Source: Corallococcus llansteffanensis
GTDB lineage: Bacteria; Myxococcota; Myxococcia; Myxococcales; Myxococcaceae
Length of the DNA stretch: 35,128 bases
Direction of reading: 5' to 3'
NCBI RefSeq assembly: GCF_003612055.1
Contig: NZ_RAWB01000028.1
Span: 1-35,128, forward strand
How positions within the stretch are numbered: the first letter of the stretch is position 1; the number at the start of each line of letters is the position of its first letter. The notes below the pieces were generated by a model, which was given only the letters and a program-made list of their open reading frames with translations, was not told the DNA's origin and ran no database searches. The translations under genes were made by a program, and so were the position numbers. Shown here piece after piece: positions 1 through 9,536 of this stretch.

Positions 1-115
1 GTGTCTGGGGGCATGGCGGCCGGGAGGGTCGAAAGGGTTCGCTTTCCCTATAGACCCGGAATTCCCCAGTAGGCCACTACAAACCGACCAGTTGGTATCT
101 TTTTCTGAGATTACG

Positions 116-136
116 AAAAACCTCCGGCTCCGGGGG
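116..136 (-). terminator. Rho-independent terminator of the DUF2378 gene
   Basis: Read on the minus strand, a GC-rich imperfect hairpin (121-136; CCCCCGG, short loop, CCGGAGG with one C/A mismatch) is followed directly by five T (116-120). It lies 7 nt past the stop codon of the minus-strand gene ending at 144. Hairpin plus T-run is the classic intrinsic terminator layout. The stem is short, so strength is uncertain. Confidence 0.5.
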
Positions 137-143
137 CCCGCGC

Positions 144-689
144 TCAGGAGGTCCAGCGCACGCGGTAGGAGCAGGCGTGGCCGTCGAAGGCGAAGGGTTC
201 GACGTGCACGTCCTTCGCTCCGGCGCGGGTCAGCCCCGCTTCGATGATGCCCAGGAGGTAGCCGGGGTTGCCGTTGCACTCGCTCACCTTGATGGTGTGG
301 TTCGCGCGGCCGTGGGTGAGGAGCTCCGTCTTCAGGTAGTTGTTCACCGTGGCGAAGCTCTCCTGCATGCGGGAGAGGACGCGGTCGGGCCCGAAGATGG
401 GCCACAGGGACACGAGCGCCTTGCCCAGCAGGGTGTGCTCCATGCCGGTGATGATGCCCTGGCCGAGCCTGCGGTAGCCCTCCTGGGCGTCCACGTCCGG
501 GTAGAGGTGGGCGGCGGTGAGGCGCAGCGCCTCGGCGAAGACGCGGCGGGGCGTGTGGTGGGGAATCTTCTCGTCCAGGTCCAGCCCGATGGCGCGCAGC
601 TGCTGCTTGAGCTCCGGCGTGAGGCGCTTGCCCACGGAGCGCAGGAAGAGCCCCTCCACGGCATGGCGGTAGACGATCTCTTCACTCAC
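144..689 (-). CDS. DUF2378 family protein (myxobacterial paralogous family)
   Basis: A 181-residue soluble protein with a GTG start; the next upstream minus-strand ATG is out of frame. Length and sequence style (VEGLFLRSVG near residue 11, a mid-protein stretch rich in G and L, and a C-terminal half ending in a beta-rich CSYRVRWTS) match the TIGR02265/DUF2378 family, which is greatly expanded in Myxococcus and relatives and has no established function. No signal peptide or membrane segment is visible. It is transcribed away from the GH5 gene; 289 nt lie between them and hold an inverted repeat and a sigma-54-like promoter. A terminator-like hairpin follows the stop. The family assignment is from memory of the family, the function is unknown. 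Confidence 0.8.
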   Translation of the reverse strand: MSEEIVYRHAVEGLFLRSVGKRLTPELKQQLRAIGLDLDEKIPHHTPRRVFAEALRLTAAHLYPDVDAQEGYRRLGQGIITGMEHTLLGKALVSLWPIFGPDRVLSRMQESFATVNNYLKTELLTHGRANHTIKVSECNGNPGYLLGIIEAGLTRAGAKDVHVEPFAFDGHACSYRVRWTS

Positions 690-795
690 GCGTCACCCAT
701 CCCACGCTCCCGTCCCACCGCGGGCCTGGAGCCGCGAGGAGCATCCCTGGAACCGCCCTGCATTGCACTCGCGCGGCGGGTGCGTGCGGCGTCGC

Positions 796-823
796 GGACC
801 TGTCCTGTCGGGAGGACAGGTCC
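796..823. promoter_or_regulatory. Perfect 11-bp inverted repeat in a divergent intergenic region
   Basis: GGACCTGTCCT (796-806) and AGGACAGGTCC (813-823) are perfect complements around a 6-nt spacer. Both flanking genes point away from it, so a terminator role is unlikely. An operator, or a structured leader for one transcript, is a better guess. It lies about 95 nt upstream of the sigma-54-like element at 916-930, a distance at which enhancer sites of sigma-54 activators often sit. Confidence 0.45.
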
Positions 824-915
824 TGTTCTCCCCGGAGGTCAGGTGCCGCGCGCGGGCAGGGCTTCTTTGGGGAAGGGCTCCGGCTATCTTCCTGAAAGTC
901 CTGGAGTACGTGAAT

Positions 916-930
916 TGGCCCCGGACTTGC
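916..930 (+). promoter_or_regulatory. Putative sigma-54 (-24/-12) promoter of the GH5 gene
   Basis: TGGCCCC-GGAC-TTGC fits the consensus TGGCACG-N4-TTGC with invariant GG and GC exactly 12 nt apart. It is preceded by T and followed by T as in the consensus. The start would fall near 942, giving a leader of about 37 nt with GGAG 9 nt before the ATG at 979. Two positions of the -24 box (A and G) differ from consensus. Confidence 0.5.
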
Positions 931-978
931 TCAGGGGGGCCGCGGGACCGTGGGTCCCTCTCCCCCGGAGTTCACCTC

Positions 979-3144
979 ATGCGAATGGCTTCACCTCTCC
1001 GCCGCATCCTCGGGCTCTGTTCCCTCTCCCTGCTGGCCGCGTGCAACGCGATGCCCGGGGAGGAGGCCGAGGACGTGCTGGCTTCCGAACCGGCCGCGCT
1101 GGCCGTGCCGTCCAACTTCCTCTATCGCCAGGGCAAGCAGCTCTACCTCAACGGCGCGCCGTATCAGATGGTGGGCATGAATGCCTTTCCGCTGACGGGC
1201 TGTGGCGCGGCCCCCAATGACGCGCAGCTGGATGCCTTCTTCGCGGGCCTGCGTCCCAACAGCCTGGTGCGCACCTGGGCGTTCAAGCCGCAGGGGATGG
1301 CGCGCCTCGAGAAGGTGGTCGCCGCGGCGGAGAAGTACAACCAGAAGCTGGTGCTGACGCTGGCCGACGGGCGCAGCTACTGCGGCGAGTGGGACGGCTA
1401 CAACGGCAGCGACGGCAGCGGCAAGCAGCCCTCCTGGTACTCCAGCGGCTACCGCACCAACTACATCCCCTGGGTGCGCGAGGTCGTCACGCGCTTCAAG
1501 GGCTCCGCGTCGGTGGGCATGTGGGAGCTGCTCAACGAGCCGGGTGACGCCGACACCGCCACCATCAAGACGTTCTTCAACGACGTGAGCACGACCATCA
1601 AGGGCATCGACCCGAACCACCTCATCAGCTCTGGTTCGTGGGCGCCGTGGGCCTACGGCGGCGAGGCGGGCTTCCAGTCCCTCCACGACGTCCCCAACGT
1701 CGACGTGGGCAGCCTCCACGAGTACGACTACGACTACAACAACGGCAACACCATCGTCTCCCCGCACTTCGCGCCGGCCCTGCGGGCGATGGACGCGCTC
1801 AACAAGCCGCTCATCGTCGGTGAGACGGGCATCCAGGCCGCGGACAGCGGCTGCCGCACCACGCGCACCGGGCGCCGGGACGCCATGCGCAAGAAGTTCG
1901 AGCAGTACACCGCGGGCCGCGCGGCGGCCGTCTTCGTCTGGACCTGGCAGGCCACGACGCCGTCCGGCTGCGAGCTGAACTTCGGGCCGGATGATCCGAT
2001 GCTGCCGATGATCAAGGCCTTCCCCCTGCCCCAGACGCCGCCGCCCACCGGCAACACCGTGCAGCTCAACGACGGCACGGTCGGCACGGGCACGGGGCAG
2101 TTCGAATACACCGGCACCTGGGAGGTGAGCACGGGCGCGGGCAAGTTCCAGGACGACGACCACTTCTCCAACACGACCAACTCCACCTACGTGGTCCGCT
2201 TCAATGGCACGCAGGCGAAGCTGTACGCCGCGGCGGCCCCGCACCACGGCATCGCGACCGTGTCGCTGGACAGCGGCGCGGCGGTGGACGTGGACCTCTA
2301 TGCCTCCGCCCGTCAGGACCAGAAGCTGCTGTGGACCAGCTCGGTGCTGAGCGCCGGGGTGCACTCGCTCACGGTGAAGGTGTCCGGCCGCAAGAACGCC
2401 GCCTCCACCGGCTACTACATCAGCGCGGACCGCGTGGACGTGGTGACCGCGGCGCAGGGCGACACCACGGCGCCCACCGTGAGCATCACCGCGCCCACCG
2501 GCGGCACGGTGGCCGTGGGCAACGTGACGGTGCAGGCGACGGCGGCGGACAACGTCGGCGTCGTGAAGACGGAGCTCTGGGTGGATGGCCAGAAGGTGGC
2601 CGAGGACACCACCGCGCCCTATGCCTTCACCTGGGCCGCGACCGCCGGTCAGCACTCGCTGGTGGCGAAGGCGTTCGACGCGGCCAACAACAGCGCGTCG
2701 AGCACCGCCGTGACGGTGACGGCGAGCGGGCAGACGACGGTCTCCGTGCAGCTCAATGACAGCGTGGTGGGCACCGGGCTGGAGCAGTTCGAGTACACCG
2801 GCACCTGGGAGGCGGGCACGGGCACGGGCAAGTTCCAGTCCGATGACCACTTCTCCAGCACCACGAACTCCACCTACGTGGTGCGCTTCAACGGCACGCA
2901 GGCGAAGCTGTACGGCTCCGCGGCGTCGCACCACGGCATCGCGGCGGTGTCCATCGACGGCGGCGCGGCGGTGGACGTGGACTTCTATGGGGCCACCCGC
3001 CAGGAGCAGAAGCTGCTGTGGACGAGCCCCGTGCTGAGCGCGGGTACGCACTCGCTCACGGTGAAGGTGTCCGGCCGCAAGAACAGTGCGTCCTCCGGCT
3101 ACACCCTCAACGCGGACCGGGTTGATTTGACGGTGCTGCGCTAG
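979..3144 (+). CDS. Secreted GH5-like glycoside hydrolase lipoprotein with two accessory modules
   Basis: A 721-residue exported polysaccharide hydrolase, mannanase/cellulase-like. The start at 979 has GGAG 9 nt upstream and gives a type II signal peptide with lipobox LLAAC. The catalytic domain spans about 40-350: WELLNEP with E187 as the expected acid/base, H247 and Y249, then E282 in VGETG as the expected nucleophile, the standard clan GH-A arrangement. After a proline linker come a beta-sandwich module (about 361-491), an Ig-like Big_9-type domain (about 495-584) and a second copy of the first module (about 589-721), which looks like a carbohydrate-binding domain. The protein probably sits in the outer membrane and degrades beta-mannan or another plant or prey glycan; the substrate cannot be read from sequence. 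A sigma-54-like promoter lies upstream. Confidence 0.85.
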   Translation: MRMASPLRRILGLCSLSLLAACNAMPGEEAEDVLASEPAALAVPSNFLYRQGKQLYLNGAPYQMVGMNAFPLTGCGAAPNDAQLDAFFAGLRPNSLVRTWAFKPQGMARLEKVVAAAEKYNQKLVLTLADGRSYCGEWDGYNGSDGSGKQPSWYSSGYRTNYIPWVREVVTRFKGSASVGMWELLNEPGDADTATIKTFFNDVSTTIKGIDPNHLISSGSWAPWAYGGEAGFQSLHDVPNVDVGSLHEYDYDYNNGNTIVSPHFAPALRAMDALNKPLIVGETGIQAADSGCRTTRTGRRDAMRKKFEQYTAGRAAAVFVWTWQATTPSGCELNFGPDDPMLPMIKAFPLPQTPPPTGNTVQLNDGTVGTGTGQFEYTGTWEVSTGAGKFQDDDHFSNTTNSTYVVRFNGTQAKLYAAAAPHHGIATVSLDSGAAVDVDLYASARQDQKLLWTSSVLSAGVHSLTVKVSGRKNAASTGYYISADRVDVVTAAQGDTTAPTVSITAPTGGTVAVGNVTVQATAADNVGVVKTELWVDGQKVAEDTTAPYAFTWAATAGQHSLVAKAFDAANNSASSTAVTVTASGQTTVSVQLNDSVVGTGLEQFEYTGTWEAGTGTGKFQSDDHFSSTTNSTYVVRFNGTQAKLYGSAASHHGIAAVSIDGGAAVDVDFYGATRQEQKLLWTSPVLSAGTHSLTVKVSGRKNSASSGYTLNADRVDLTVLR
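2059..3141 (+). repeat. Duplicated about 395-nt carbohydrate-binding-like module
   Basis: Positions about 2059-2452 and 2743-3141 encode two nearly identical modules (shared FEYTGTWE, STYVVRFNGTQAKLY, HSLTVKVSGRKN). They are also very alike at DNA level and flank an Ig-like spacer. The pattern indicates recent intragenic duplication. Confidence 0.85.
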
Positions 3145-3196
3145 CCGCCCGGTGTACGGGCCCTTCCTGGAAACCATGCTGCTAGACTTCATCCAG

Positions 3197-4369
3197 ATGC
3201 GTGCGGGAAGGGCCAGGCAGTCGGTGTGGGGCGGGGTGCTGGGGGGCTGTCTGCTCCTGTCACCCCTGCCCGCCGCCGCCTCCGACTGGTTCGCGGACGA
3301 CTTCGAGACGGGCACGTTGGTCGCGGAGGATTCGCCCGCGGGGCGGTGGGACGATGCGGTGCCCGTCAGCCCCAACACCCTCGCCAGCGGGACGGCGGGG
3401 GCCCACCGGGGGCGGTACGGGTTCACGGTGGTGGACCGGGCGGGTGTCTCAGGTTCGCAGGCGAGCATCAATGCCCAGCGGGCTCCGCTGTCCTCCGAGT
3501 TCCACATGCGCTCGTGGCTGCGCATGCGGGCGGTGGGCACGGAGGGGAACGTGGTGCTGATGCAGGGACTGCCGGCGCTGGTGGAGCTGCGGCTCGTCCT
3601 CCTACCGGAGCTCCGCTGGGAGCTGGCGGCGCGGAACGGTTCGGGCCGGACCTACGTCAGCCTGCATGGCTCGGAGGTGGAGGCGGAGCGCTGGTACCTG
3701 GTGGAGTTCGGTGTCCGGGGACTGGGGACGACCTCCGGCGAGGCCCGGCTGTGGGTGGATGGGATTGAACAGGGGACGGCGCTCACCGGGCGCGACTTCC
3801 GCGACGCAGCCAACGTGCTGGACCAGGTGATGGTGGGCGAGCCGTGGAGCGACACGGGGACCTTCACGGGCTCCCTCGACTTCGACGACGTGCGGGTGAG
3901 CGCCGCGCCCATGGCCAGCCGTCTGGAATTGCGGCAACCGGTGGCTGCATCCGGATCGTCGAAGTGCATCGCGGTGGATGTGTCGCTGCGGACGTCCGCC
4001 AATGGGGCGCTCGCGCCCGCGCCCTATGACGCCGAGGTGGCCCTGGCCTCGAACGGCGGCGCGGGCGACTTCCACGAGGATGCGGATTGCGGATCTCCCG
4101 TGACGCGGCTGGTCCTTCCCACGGGTGTCTCCGAGCACCGCGTGTACTTCCGTCCCACGGGGCCGGAGGGCGCGGTGACGTTGGCGGCGTCGCATGCGGA
4201 CTTCCTTCCGACTTCGCTCGCGGTCGAGCCTTCCAACGTCCTGCCGAGCGATGGAGACGATGACGGGGGCGGGCCCTGGACGTGCGCGTCGGCGCCTGGG
4301 GCCTTCGGGGCGTTGCCGCTGCTGCTGGGGGCCTGGCTCTGGCGCGTACGCAGGCCGCGAGCGCGCTGA
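3197..4369 (+). CDS. Surface protein with concanavalin-like domain and MYXO-CTERM-like tail
   Basis: From the ATG at 3197 (390 aa) the N-terminus is a good type I signal peptide: basic RAGRAR, a hydrophobic core, cleavage after AAA near residue 28. An in-frame ATG at 3176 is an alternative. Residues about 30-235 read as a LamG/concanavalin-like beta-sandwich (DDFETG, LRMRAVG, LDFDDVRV), followed by an Ig-like segment (about 240-350) with two cysteines. The C-terminus has a Asp/Gly-rich linker, then Cys363, a hydrophobic stretch and an Arg cluster, the layout of the MYXO-CTERM sorting signal processed by myxosortase. The product is probably anchored at the cell surface. It follows the GH5 gene by 52 nt and may be co-transcribed with it. 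Ligand unknown. Confidence 0.65.
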   Translation: MRAGRARQSVWGGVLGGCLLLSPLPAAASDWFADDFETGTLVAEDSPAGRWDDAVPVSPNTLASGTAGAHRGRYGFTVVDRAGVSGSQASINAQRAPLSSEFHMRSWLRMRAVGTEGNVVLMQGLPALVELRLVLLPELRWELAARNGSGRTYVSLHGSEVEAERWYLVEFGVRGLGTTSGEARLWVDGIEQGTALTGRDFRDAANVLDQVMVGEPWSDTGTFTGSLDFDDVRVSAAPMASRLELRQPVAASGSSKCIAVDVSLRTSANGALAPAPYDAEVALASNGGAGDFHEDADCGSPVTRLVLPTGVSEHRVYFRPTGPEGAVTLAASHADFLPTSLAVEPSNVLPSDGDDDGGGPWTCASAPGAFGALPLLLGAWLWRVRRPRAR

Positions 4370-4372
4370 AGC

Positions 4373-5323
4373 CTATCGGCCAGGCGTGAAGCGCAGGCCG
4401 GAGACGCCCAGCAGGTGCGTGCGCTGGTACGTGTCGCTCGACGGGAGCCAGCGTCCGCTCAGCTCCGCGAAGACGTCGAACTTCCGGGAGAGGGGAAGGC
4501 TTGTGCCCAATGAAAGCCCACCGCCGAGCAGGGCAGGGCCTCCCAGCGCATACCCATCCAGGGAGAGGAAGAAGGTCAGCGGCCCCACGAGCCGGGGTGC
4601 CTGGGCGCCCAGGCGCGCGGCTGCGCCGAACCGGCTTCCCACGGTGGCGTTGAGCTCTCCAAAGACATACGTGCCGGAGAGCCTTGCGCCGGCCTCCATG
4701 CCCGCGCCCGACAGCGGGGACAGTCCCAATGCGGCCCGCACCTGCGCGCTGAACGCGAGCGTGGAGACGAAGGACGCGGACTCCGGAGCAGGCGGCGGAA
4801 GGACGACGCGCACCTGCTCCGTCCGGCCGGGGCGCACCTTGACCTGGAGCGTGGTCAGCCCCGGGCCCACGTCCAGCGTGTGCGTGCCAATGGGGACCGA
4901 CCCCTGCCACGGGGCCTGCCCGAGCCGGCGCCCGTCCAGGTGTACCTCCGCTCCGGAGGGTTCGACGTCGACGGCGAGCACGCCCTGGAGCCGGCCTCGC
5001 AGGCTCTCGAAGAGCGTCACGACGGTGGGCTGCACGCGCTCCGGATCCAGGTGCGCGTCCGGGTCCGCCTCGAGCGCCTGGGCGAAGGCGGTCTCCATCT
5101 GCGCGTATTGCCGGAGGGCCGCGTACACCTCGCCCTGGACCAGACGCAGGCGCGCGATATGTGTTTCGTCGCGGGTCTGTCGTAGCCCTGCTTCCACGCG
5201 GGACAGCGCGGCTTCGAAGTCCGCTTCCGACAAGGCCTGGAGCGCCGCTTCCAGTTCGCGGGGCTCGGTGCCGGGGGGCGCGGAGGCGAGCAGCAGGGAC
5301 ATCAAGAACCAGGAGGCACTCAT
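4373..5323 (-). CDS. PEGA-domain protein with predicted outer-membrane barrel
   Basis: 316 aa. The N-terminus (about 1-16) is a short signal peptide. Residues 22-110 are helical and TPR-like (AALQALSEADFEAAL, AQALEADPDAHLDPE). A PEGA domain follows at about 114-176 (VDVEPSGAEVHLDGRRLG, WQGSVPIGTHTL), and the last about 130 residues alternate short hydrophobic strands rich in G, L and F, like an outer-membrane beta-barrel. Its ATG overlaps the stop of the upstream kinase gene (ATGA), which implies translational coupling. Both proteins carry PEGA domains, so they may act in one envelope-sensing pathway. It converges on the surface-protein gene with 3 nt between stops. Biochemical role unknown. 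Confidence 0.65.
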   Translation of the reverse strand: MSASWFLMSLLLASAPPGTEPRELEAALQALSEADFEAALSRVEAGLRQTRDETHIARLRLVQGEVYAALRQYAQMETAFAQALEADPDAHLDPERVQPTVVTLFESLRGRLQGVLAVDVEPSGAEVHLDGRRLGQAPWQGSVPIGTHTLDVGPGLTTLQVKVRPGRTEQVRVVLPPPAPESASFVSTLAFSAQVRAALGLSPLSGAGMEAGARLSGTYVFGELNATVGSRFGAAARLGAQAPRLVGPLTFFLSLDGYALGGPALLGGGLSLGTSLPLSRKFDVFAELSGRWLPSSDTYQRTHLLGVSGLRFTPGR

Positions 5324-7036
5324 GGACGGAGCTCGATGCGGACCACGGCCTTCGTTCCCGGGACGATCTCCACCTGTCGCTGCTGGGGCGCGAAGCCGTC
5401 GCGCTCCACCCGGACGGAGTGACGCCCCTGGGGCAGCTCCAGGGACACGGGCGTCGCCCCGTGATGTTTGCCATCCACGCTGACGTCGGCCCAGACCGTC
5501 TTGCCGTCATGCACGGTCACCACGCGCAGCTCGCCCTGGCCCTGGGTTGCCACCTGACGGGGAGCATTGCCTTTGAGGGGCGACGGCGCGGACCTGGCTG
5601 GGATGCGAGCCCGGTGGGTGGGGGCCGTCTTGGATACAGGCGCGGCGGTGGTGCGTGGCTCTGGCGTGCTCGCGGCGTCCGTTGCCGAGGCCGCTACCGG
5701 CCCGGGTGCCTTCGGCGCGGGCATGGTTCCTGGCACGTTCGCAGTATCCGATGCAGAGGCCGCCATCAGGTCGGGTTCCTTCGGCGCGGCCCCTGACACC
5801 GGTGTGTTCGAGGCGCTCGACGCGGTGGCTGCGAGCAACGCGTGTGCTTCGGTCTTGGCGGGCGCCTCGGGGCTGGACGATGCCGGAGCCCCGTGCATGT
5901 TCCACAGCGTGAGCGCGCCAAAGAGCAGCGCGGCCACACCCACTCCCCCCAGCGCCGCCAGGGACAAGGGCCGCACGCGCTTCCGCCAGGGCAACCGGAC
6001 AGCGTGCGCCGCCGGTGTCACCGAAGGGCCGGCCCCCTCCAGAGGACTCGCCGCCACACGCTCCGCGTCCTCCATCGCCGCGAGCAGCGCGAGTGCCCCC
6101 GCATGCCTCTGCTCCGGATCCATCGCGGTGACGCGGACGAGCACCTCCGCCAGCGGCAATGACAACCACGGCGCCTGATCCCGGAGCGCCCGCGCCGCAT
6201 CGCGTGGCCCCTCCCCGAGAAGCCGACACGTGGTCGCGGGCGGCAGGCCCGTCAGCGCCTCCAGCAACACCAGACCCAGCGAGTACAGGTCCGCGCGCCC
6301 GTCGACCGCTTCACCCCGCGCCTGCTCCGGCGCCATGTAGCTGGGCGTCCCCAATCGCAAGCCACTTCGGGTGGCCTCCTCGCCCCGGTGCTCCCAGAGG
6401 ATGCCGAAGTCGAGCAGCGTCGCGCGGCCCCCGGGCGACAGGAAGATGTTCGCGGGCTTGATGTCGCGGTGGACGCAGCCGCGCTGGTGGATGAAGTCCA
6501 ACCCCGCGCAGAGCTGCCGCGCCAGGGCGAGCACCTCCGCGACAGGCAGGGGACCGGGTACCGACCGCAGGTAGCGCGCCAGTGACATCCCCTCCAGGTG
6601 CTTCATCACGATGAAAGGCCGCCCGCGCTCCTGACCCACCGCGTGGATGGGTGTGATGTGCGGGTGCTCCAGCCGCGCCATCGCGCGTGCCTCCCGCTCG
6701 AAGCGCGCCACGCTCTCCGGATCCTCGCAGAGCGCCTCGTGGAGCAGCTTGATGGCCACGGTGCGCTCCAGCGCGACGTCCAGGGCCCTGTACACCTGCC
6801 CCATGCCACCCGCGCCCAGCAGCTCCTCCAGCCGCCACTTGCCCTCCAGCAGGTCCCCTGGCGTCAGCGAGCGCCGCGCTGACGTGCGGGCACGCCAACC
6901 GGCCTCGCCCACGTGCTGGGTGATGGCGGTGCACTCGGCGCACGGCGACCCCGCGAAGGGGAGGGGAAGCCCACAGGTGGCGCACGATGAGGGTTGCTTG
7001 TGGAGCGCCATGGGCGGCCCTATGTTGCCATAACCC

Positions 7037-7038
<2 letters not shown>
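5320..7038 (-). CDS. Transmembrane Ser/Thr protein kinase with zinc ribbon and PEGA domain
   Basis: A Hanks-type kinase of 572 aa. The start at 7038 is chosen because GGAGGA lies 7 nt upstream; an ATG at 7011 (563 aa) is the alternative. Domains in order: a Cys4 zinc-ribbon-like motif (C19, C22, C33, C36); kinase about 70-330 with GAGGMG loop (75-80), K97 in VAIK, HRDIKPAN with D192, DFG (210-212) and APE (236-238), all catalytic residues intact; one TM helix (about 358-378); an Ala/Pro/Thr-rich linker; and a PEGA domain (about 500-571). The kinase should be cytoplasmic and the PEGA domain periplasmic, probably envelope-facing. It is head-to-head with an FHA/sigma-54 activator, a plausible target because FHA domains bind phosphothreonine. 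It is translationally coupled to the PEGA/barrel gene. Confidence 0.88.
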
Positions 7039-8359
<1,321 letters not shown>

Positions 8360-8363
8360 AGCC

Positions 8364-9383
8364 TCAGCCCTTCGTGCGCGACGTCGCGTGCGAGGACCCG
8401 GCGCTGAGCGTGGCGGTGGCGGGCTCCCGCGCGCGGTCCTGGTCCCACGGCAGCCGTCCCGCGCCGGGCAGGAACGGGGCCACCAGCTCGGCCAGCTCGG
8501 GCAGGCCCACCAGCGGGGCCCCGGCGCGCAGCGACTGGTCGAGCGCCGTCCGCAGCTCCAGCAGCGAGGGGCGCTGCGAGGGCGTCTTGGACAGCGCCGC
8601 CGTCACGTTCTTCTGGAGCGGCGCGGGCACGGCCGGGCGCACGGCCCCGAGCCCACGCGGCACCTCCGTCAACACCGCGTCCATGGTGAGCGCCGGGCTG
8701 TCGCGCCGCAGCGGCTGCACGCCGGAGAGCAATTCAAAGAGGGTCAACGCCAGCCCATGCACGTCCGTCAGGGCGTCCAGCGCTGCCTCCCGGAGCTGCT
8801 CGGGCGCGGCGTACTCCAGCCGGGCCTTCACCTGCCCGGGCTGCGTCTGCGTCAGCCGCCCCGTTCGCCGTGCAATGCCGAAGTCGAGCAGCTTCACGGC
8901 GCCGGTGTCGGCGATCATCACGTTGCCGGGATGCAGGTCGCGGTGGATGAGCCCCAGCGGCTGTCCGTCGCGTCCGCGCAGCGTGTGCAGGTGGGCCAGA
9001 CACTCGGCCACGGTCGCGGCGATGCGCACCGCGTGGGGCCACGGCAGCGGCCCCAGCCCCGCGGCGCGGCGGGCCTCCAGGAGCTGCGCCAGCGTGAGGC
9101 CATGCACATACTCGAACACCAGGAACAGCAGCCCGTCCTGCTGGCCAAAGGCACGCAGCCGCGCGAGGTACGGGTGGTGGAGCAGGGTGGAGAGGTGGGC
9201 CTCGTCCAGGAACTGCCGCACCCACGCGTCGTCGCCCGCGACCTCCGGACGCATCCGCTTGAGCGCCACCAGCCGGTCCGGCCCCACCGCGCCCTTCACC
9301 TCCGCGAGGAACACCTCGGACATGGCGCCCAGGGCCAGGCGCTTGAGGAGGACGAAGTCATCGAGGTTCGGGCCCTGCGGCAT
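8364..9383 (-). CDS. Soluble Ser/Thr protein kinase
   Basis: 339 aa, start ATG at 9383. The kinase domain covers about 10-285: K42 in VALK, HRDLHPGN with D149, DFG (167-169) and APE (193-195) are present. The glycine loop is degenerate (LALGAMSEV lacks the usual GxGxxG). The Lys two residues after the catalytic Asp is replaced by His (HRDLHPGN), a variant seen in other bacterial Hanks kinases. No TM helix is visible; the C-terminal about 55 residues are low complexity and may be disordered. It ends 4 nt from the sigma-54 activator gene in convergent orientation. Likely role: phosphorylating a cytoplasmic partner such as the neighbouring FHA activator; that link is inferred from position only. 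Confidence 0.85.
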   Translation of the reverse strand: MPQGPNLDDFVLLKRLALGAMSEVFLAEVKGAVGPDRLVALKRMRPEVAGDDAWVRQFLDEAHLSTLLHHPYLARLRAFGQQDGLLFLVFEYVHGLTLAQLLEARRAAGLGPLPWPHAVRIAATVAECLAHLHTLRGRDGQPLGLIHRDLHPGNVMIADTGAVKLLDFGIARRTGRLTQTQPGQVKARLEYAAPEQLREAALDALTDVHGLALTLFELLSGVQPLRRDSPALTMDAVLTEVPRGLGAVRPAVPAPLQKNVTAALSKTPSQRPSLLELRTALDQSLRAGAPLVGLPELAELVAPFLPGAGRLPWDQDRAREPATATLSAGSSHATSRTKG

Positions 9384-9495
9384 GGGCGCGGACCTTAACA
9401 GGCACGGCAATCCGAGCTGGGACGACACGTTCAACCTCACGAGGCTTCCTCCCAAGAATCTTTCGGGACGTTTGACCCGAATTGACGGGGTCGGT

Positions 9496-9527
9496 CCTCC
9501 CTTGGGCCGCACCTTCTCCCTGGGAGG
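9496..9527 (+). promoter_or_regulatory. Possible hairpin covering the chitinase ribosome site
   Basis: CCTCCC (9496-9501) is complementary to the ribosome-binding sequence GGGAGG (9522-9527), which lies 9 nt before the chitinase ATG. In the leader RNA the two could pair and hide the ribosome site. The stem is only 6 bp, so this is tentative. Confidence 0.25.
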
Positions 9528-9536
9528 CTTCACCCC

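Noticed and set aside
690-978. Upstream ATG at 763 as the GH5 start
   Set aside because: The extra 72 residues are Arg/Gly/Pro-rich and would bury the signal peptide; the ATG at 979 has a ribosome site and starts a normal lipoprotein signal.
991-3540. 849-codon open frame antisense to the GH5 gene
   Set aside because: It is a shadow of the G+C-rich third-position bias; the protein is Arg/His/Gly/Val-rich with no domain, while the plus strand has a clear GH5 architecture.
5507-6229. Second open frame within the PEGA kinase gene
   Set aside because: Ala/Gly/Arg-rich and in the same region as the kinase C-terminus in another frame; no support.
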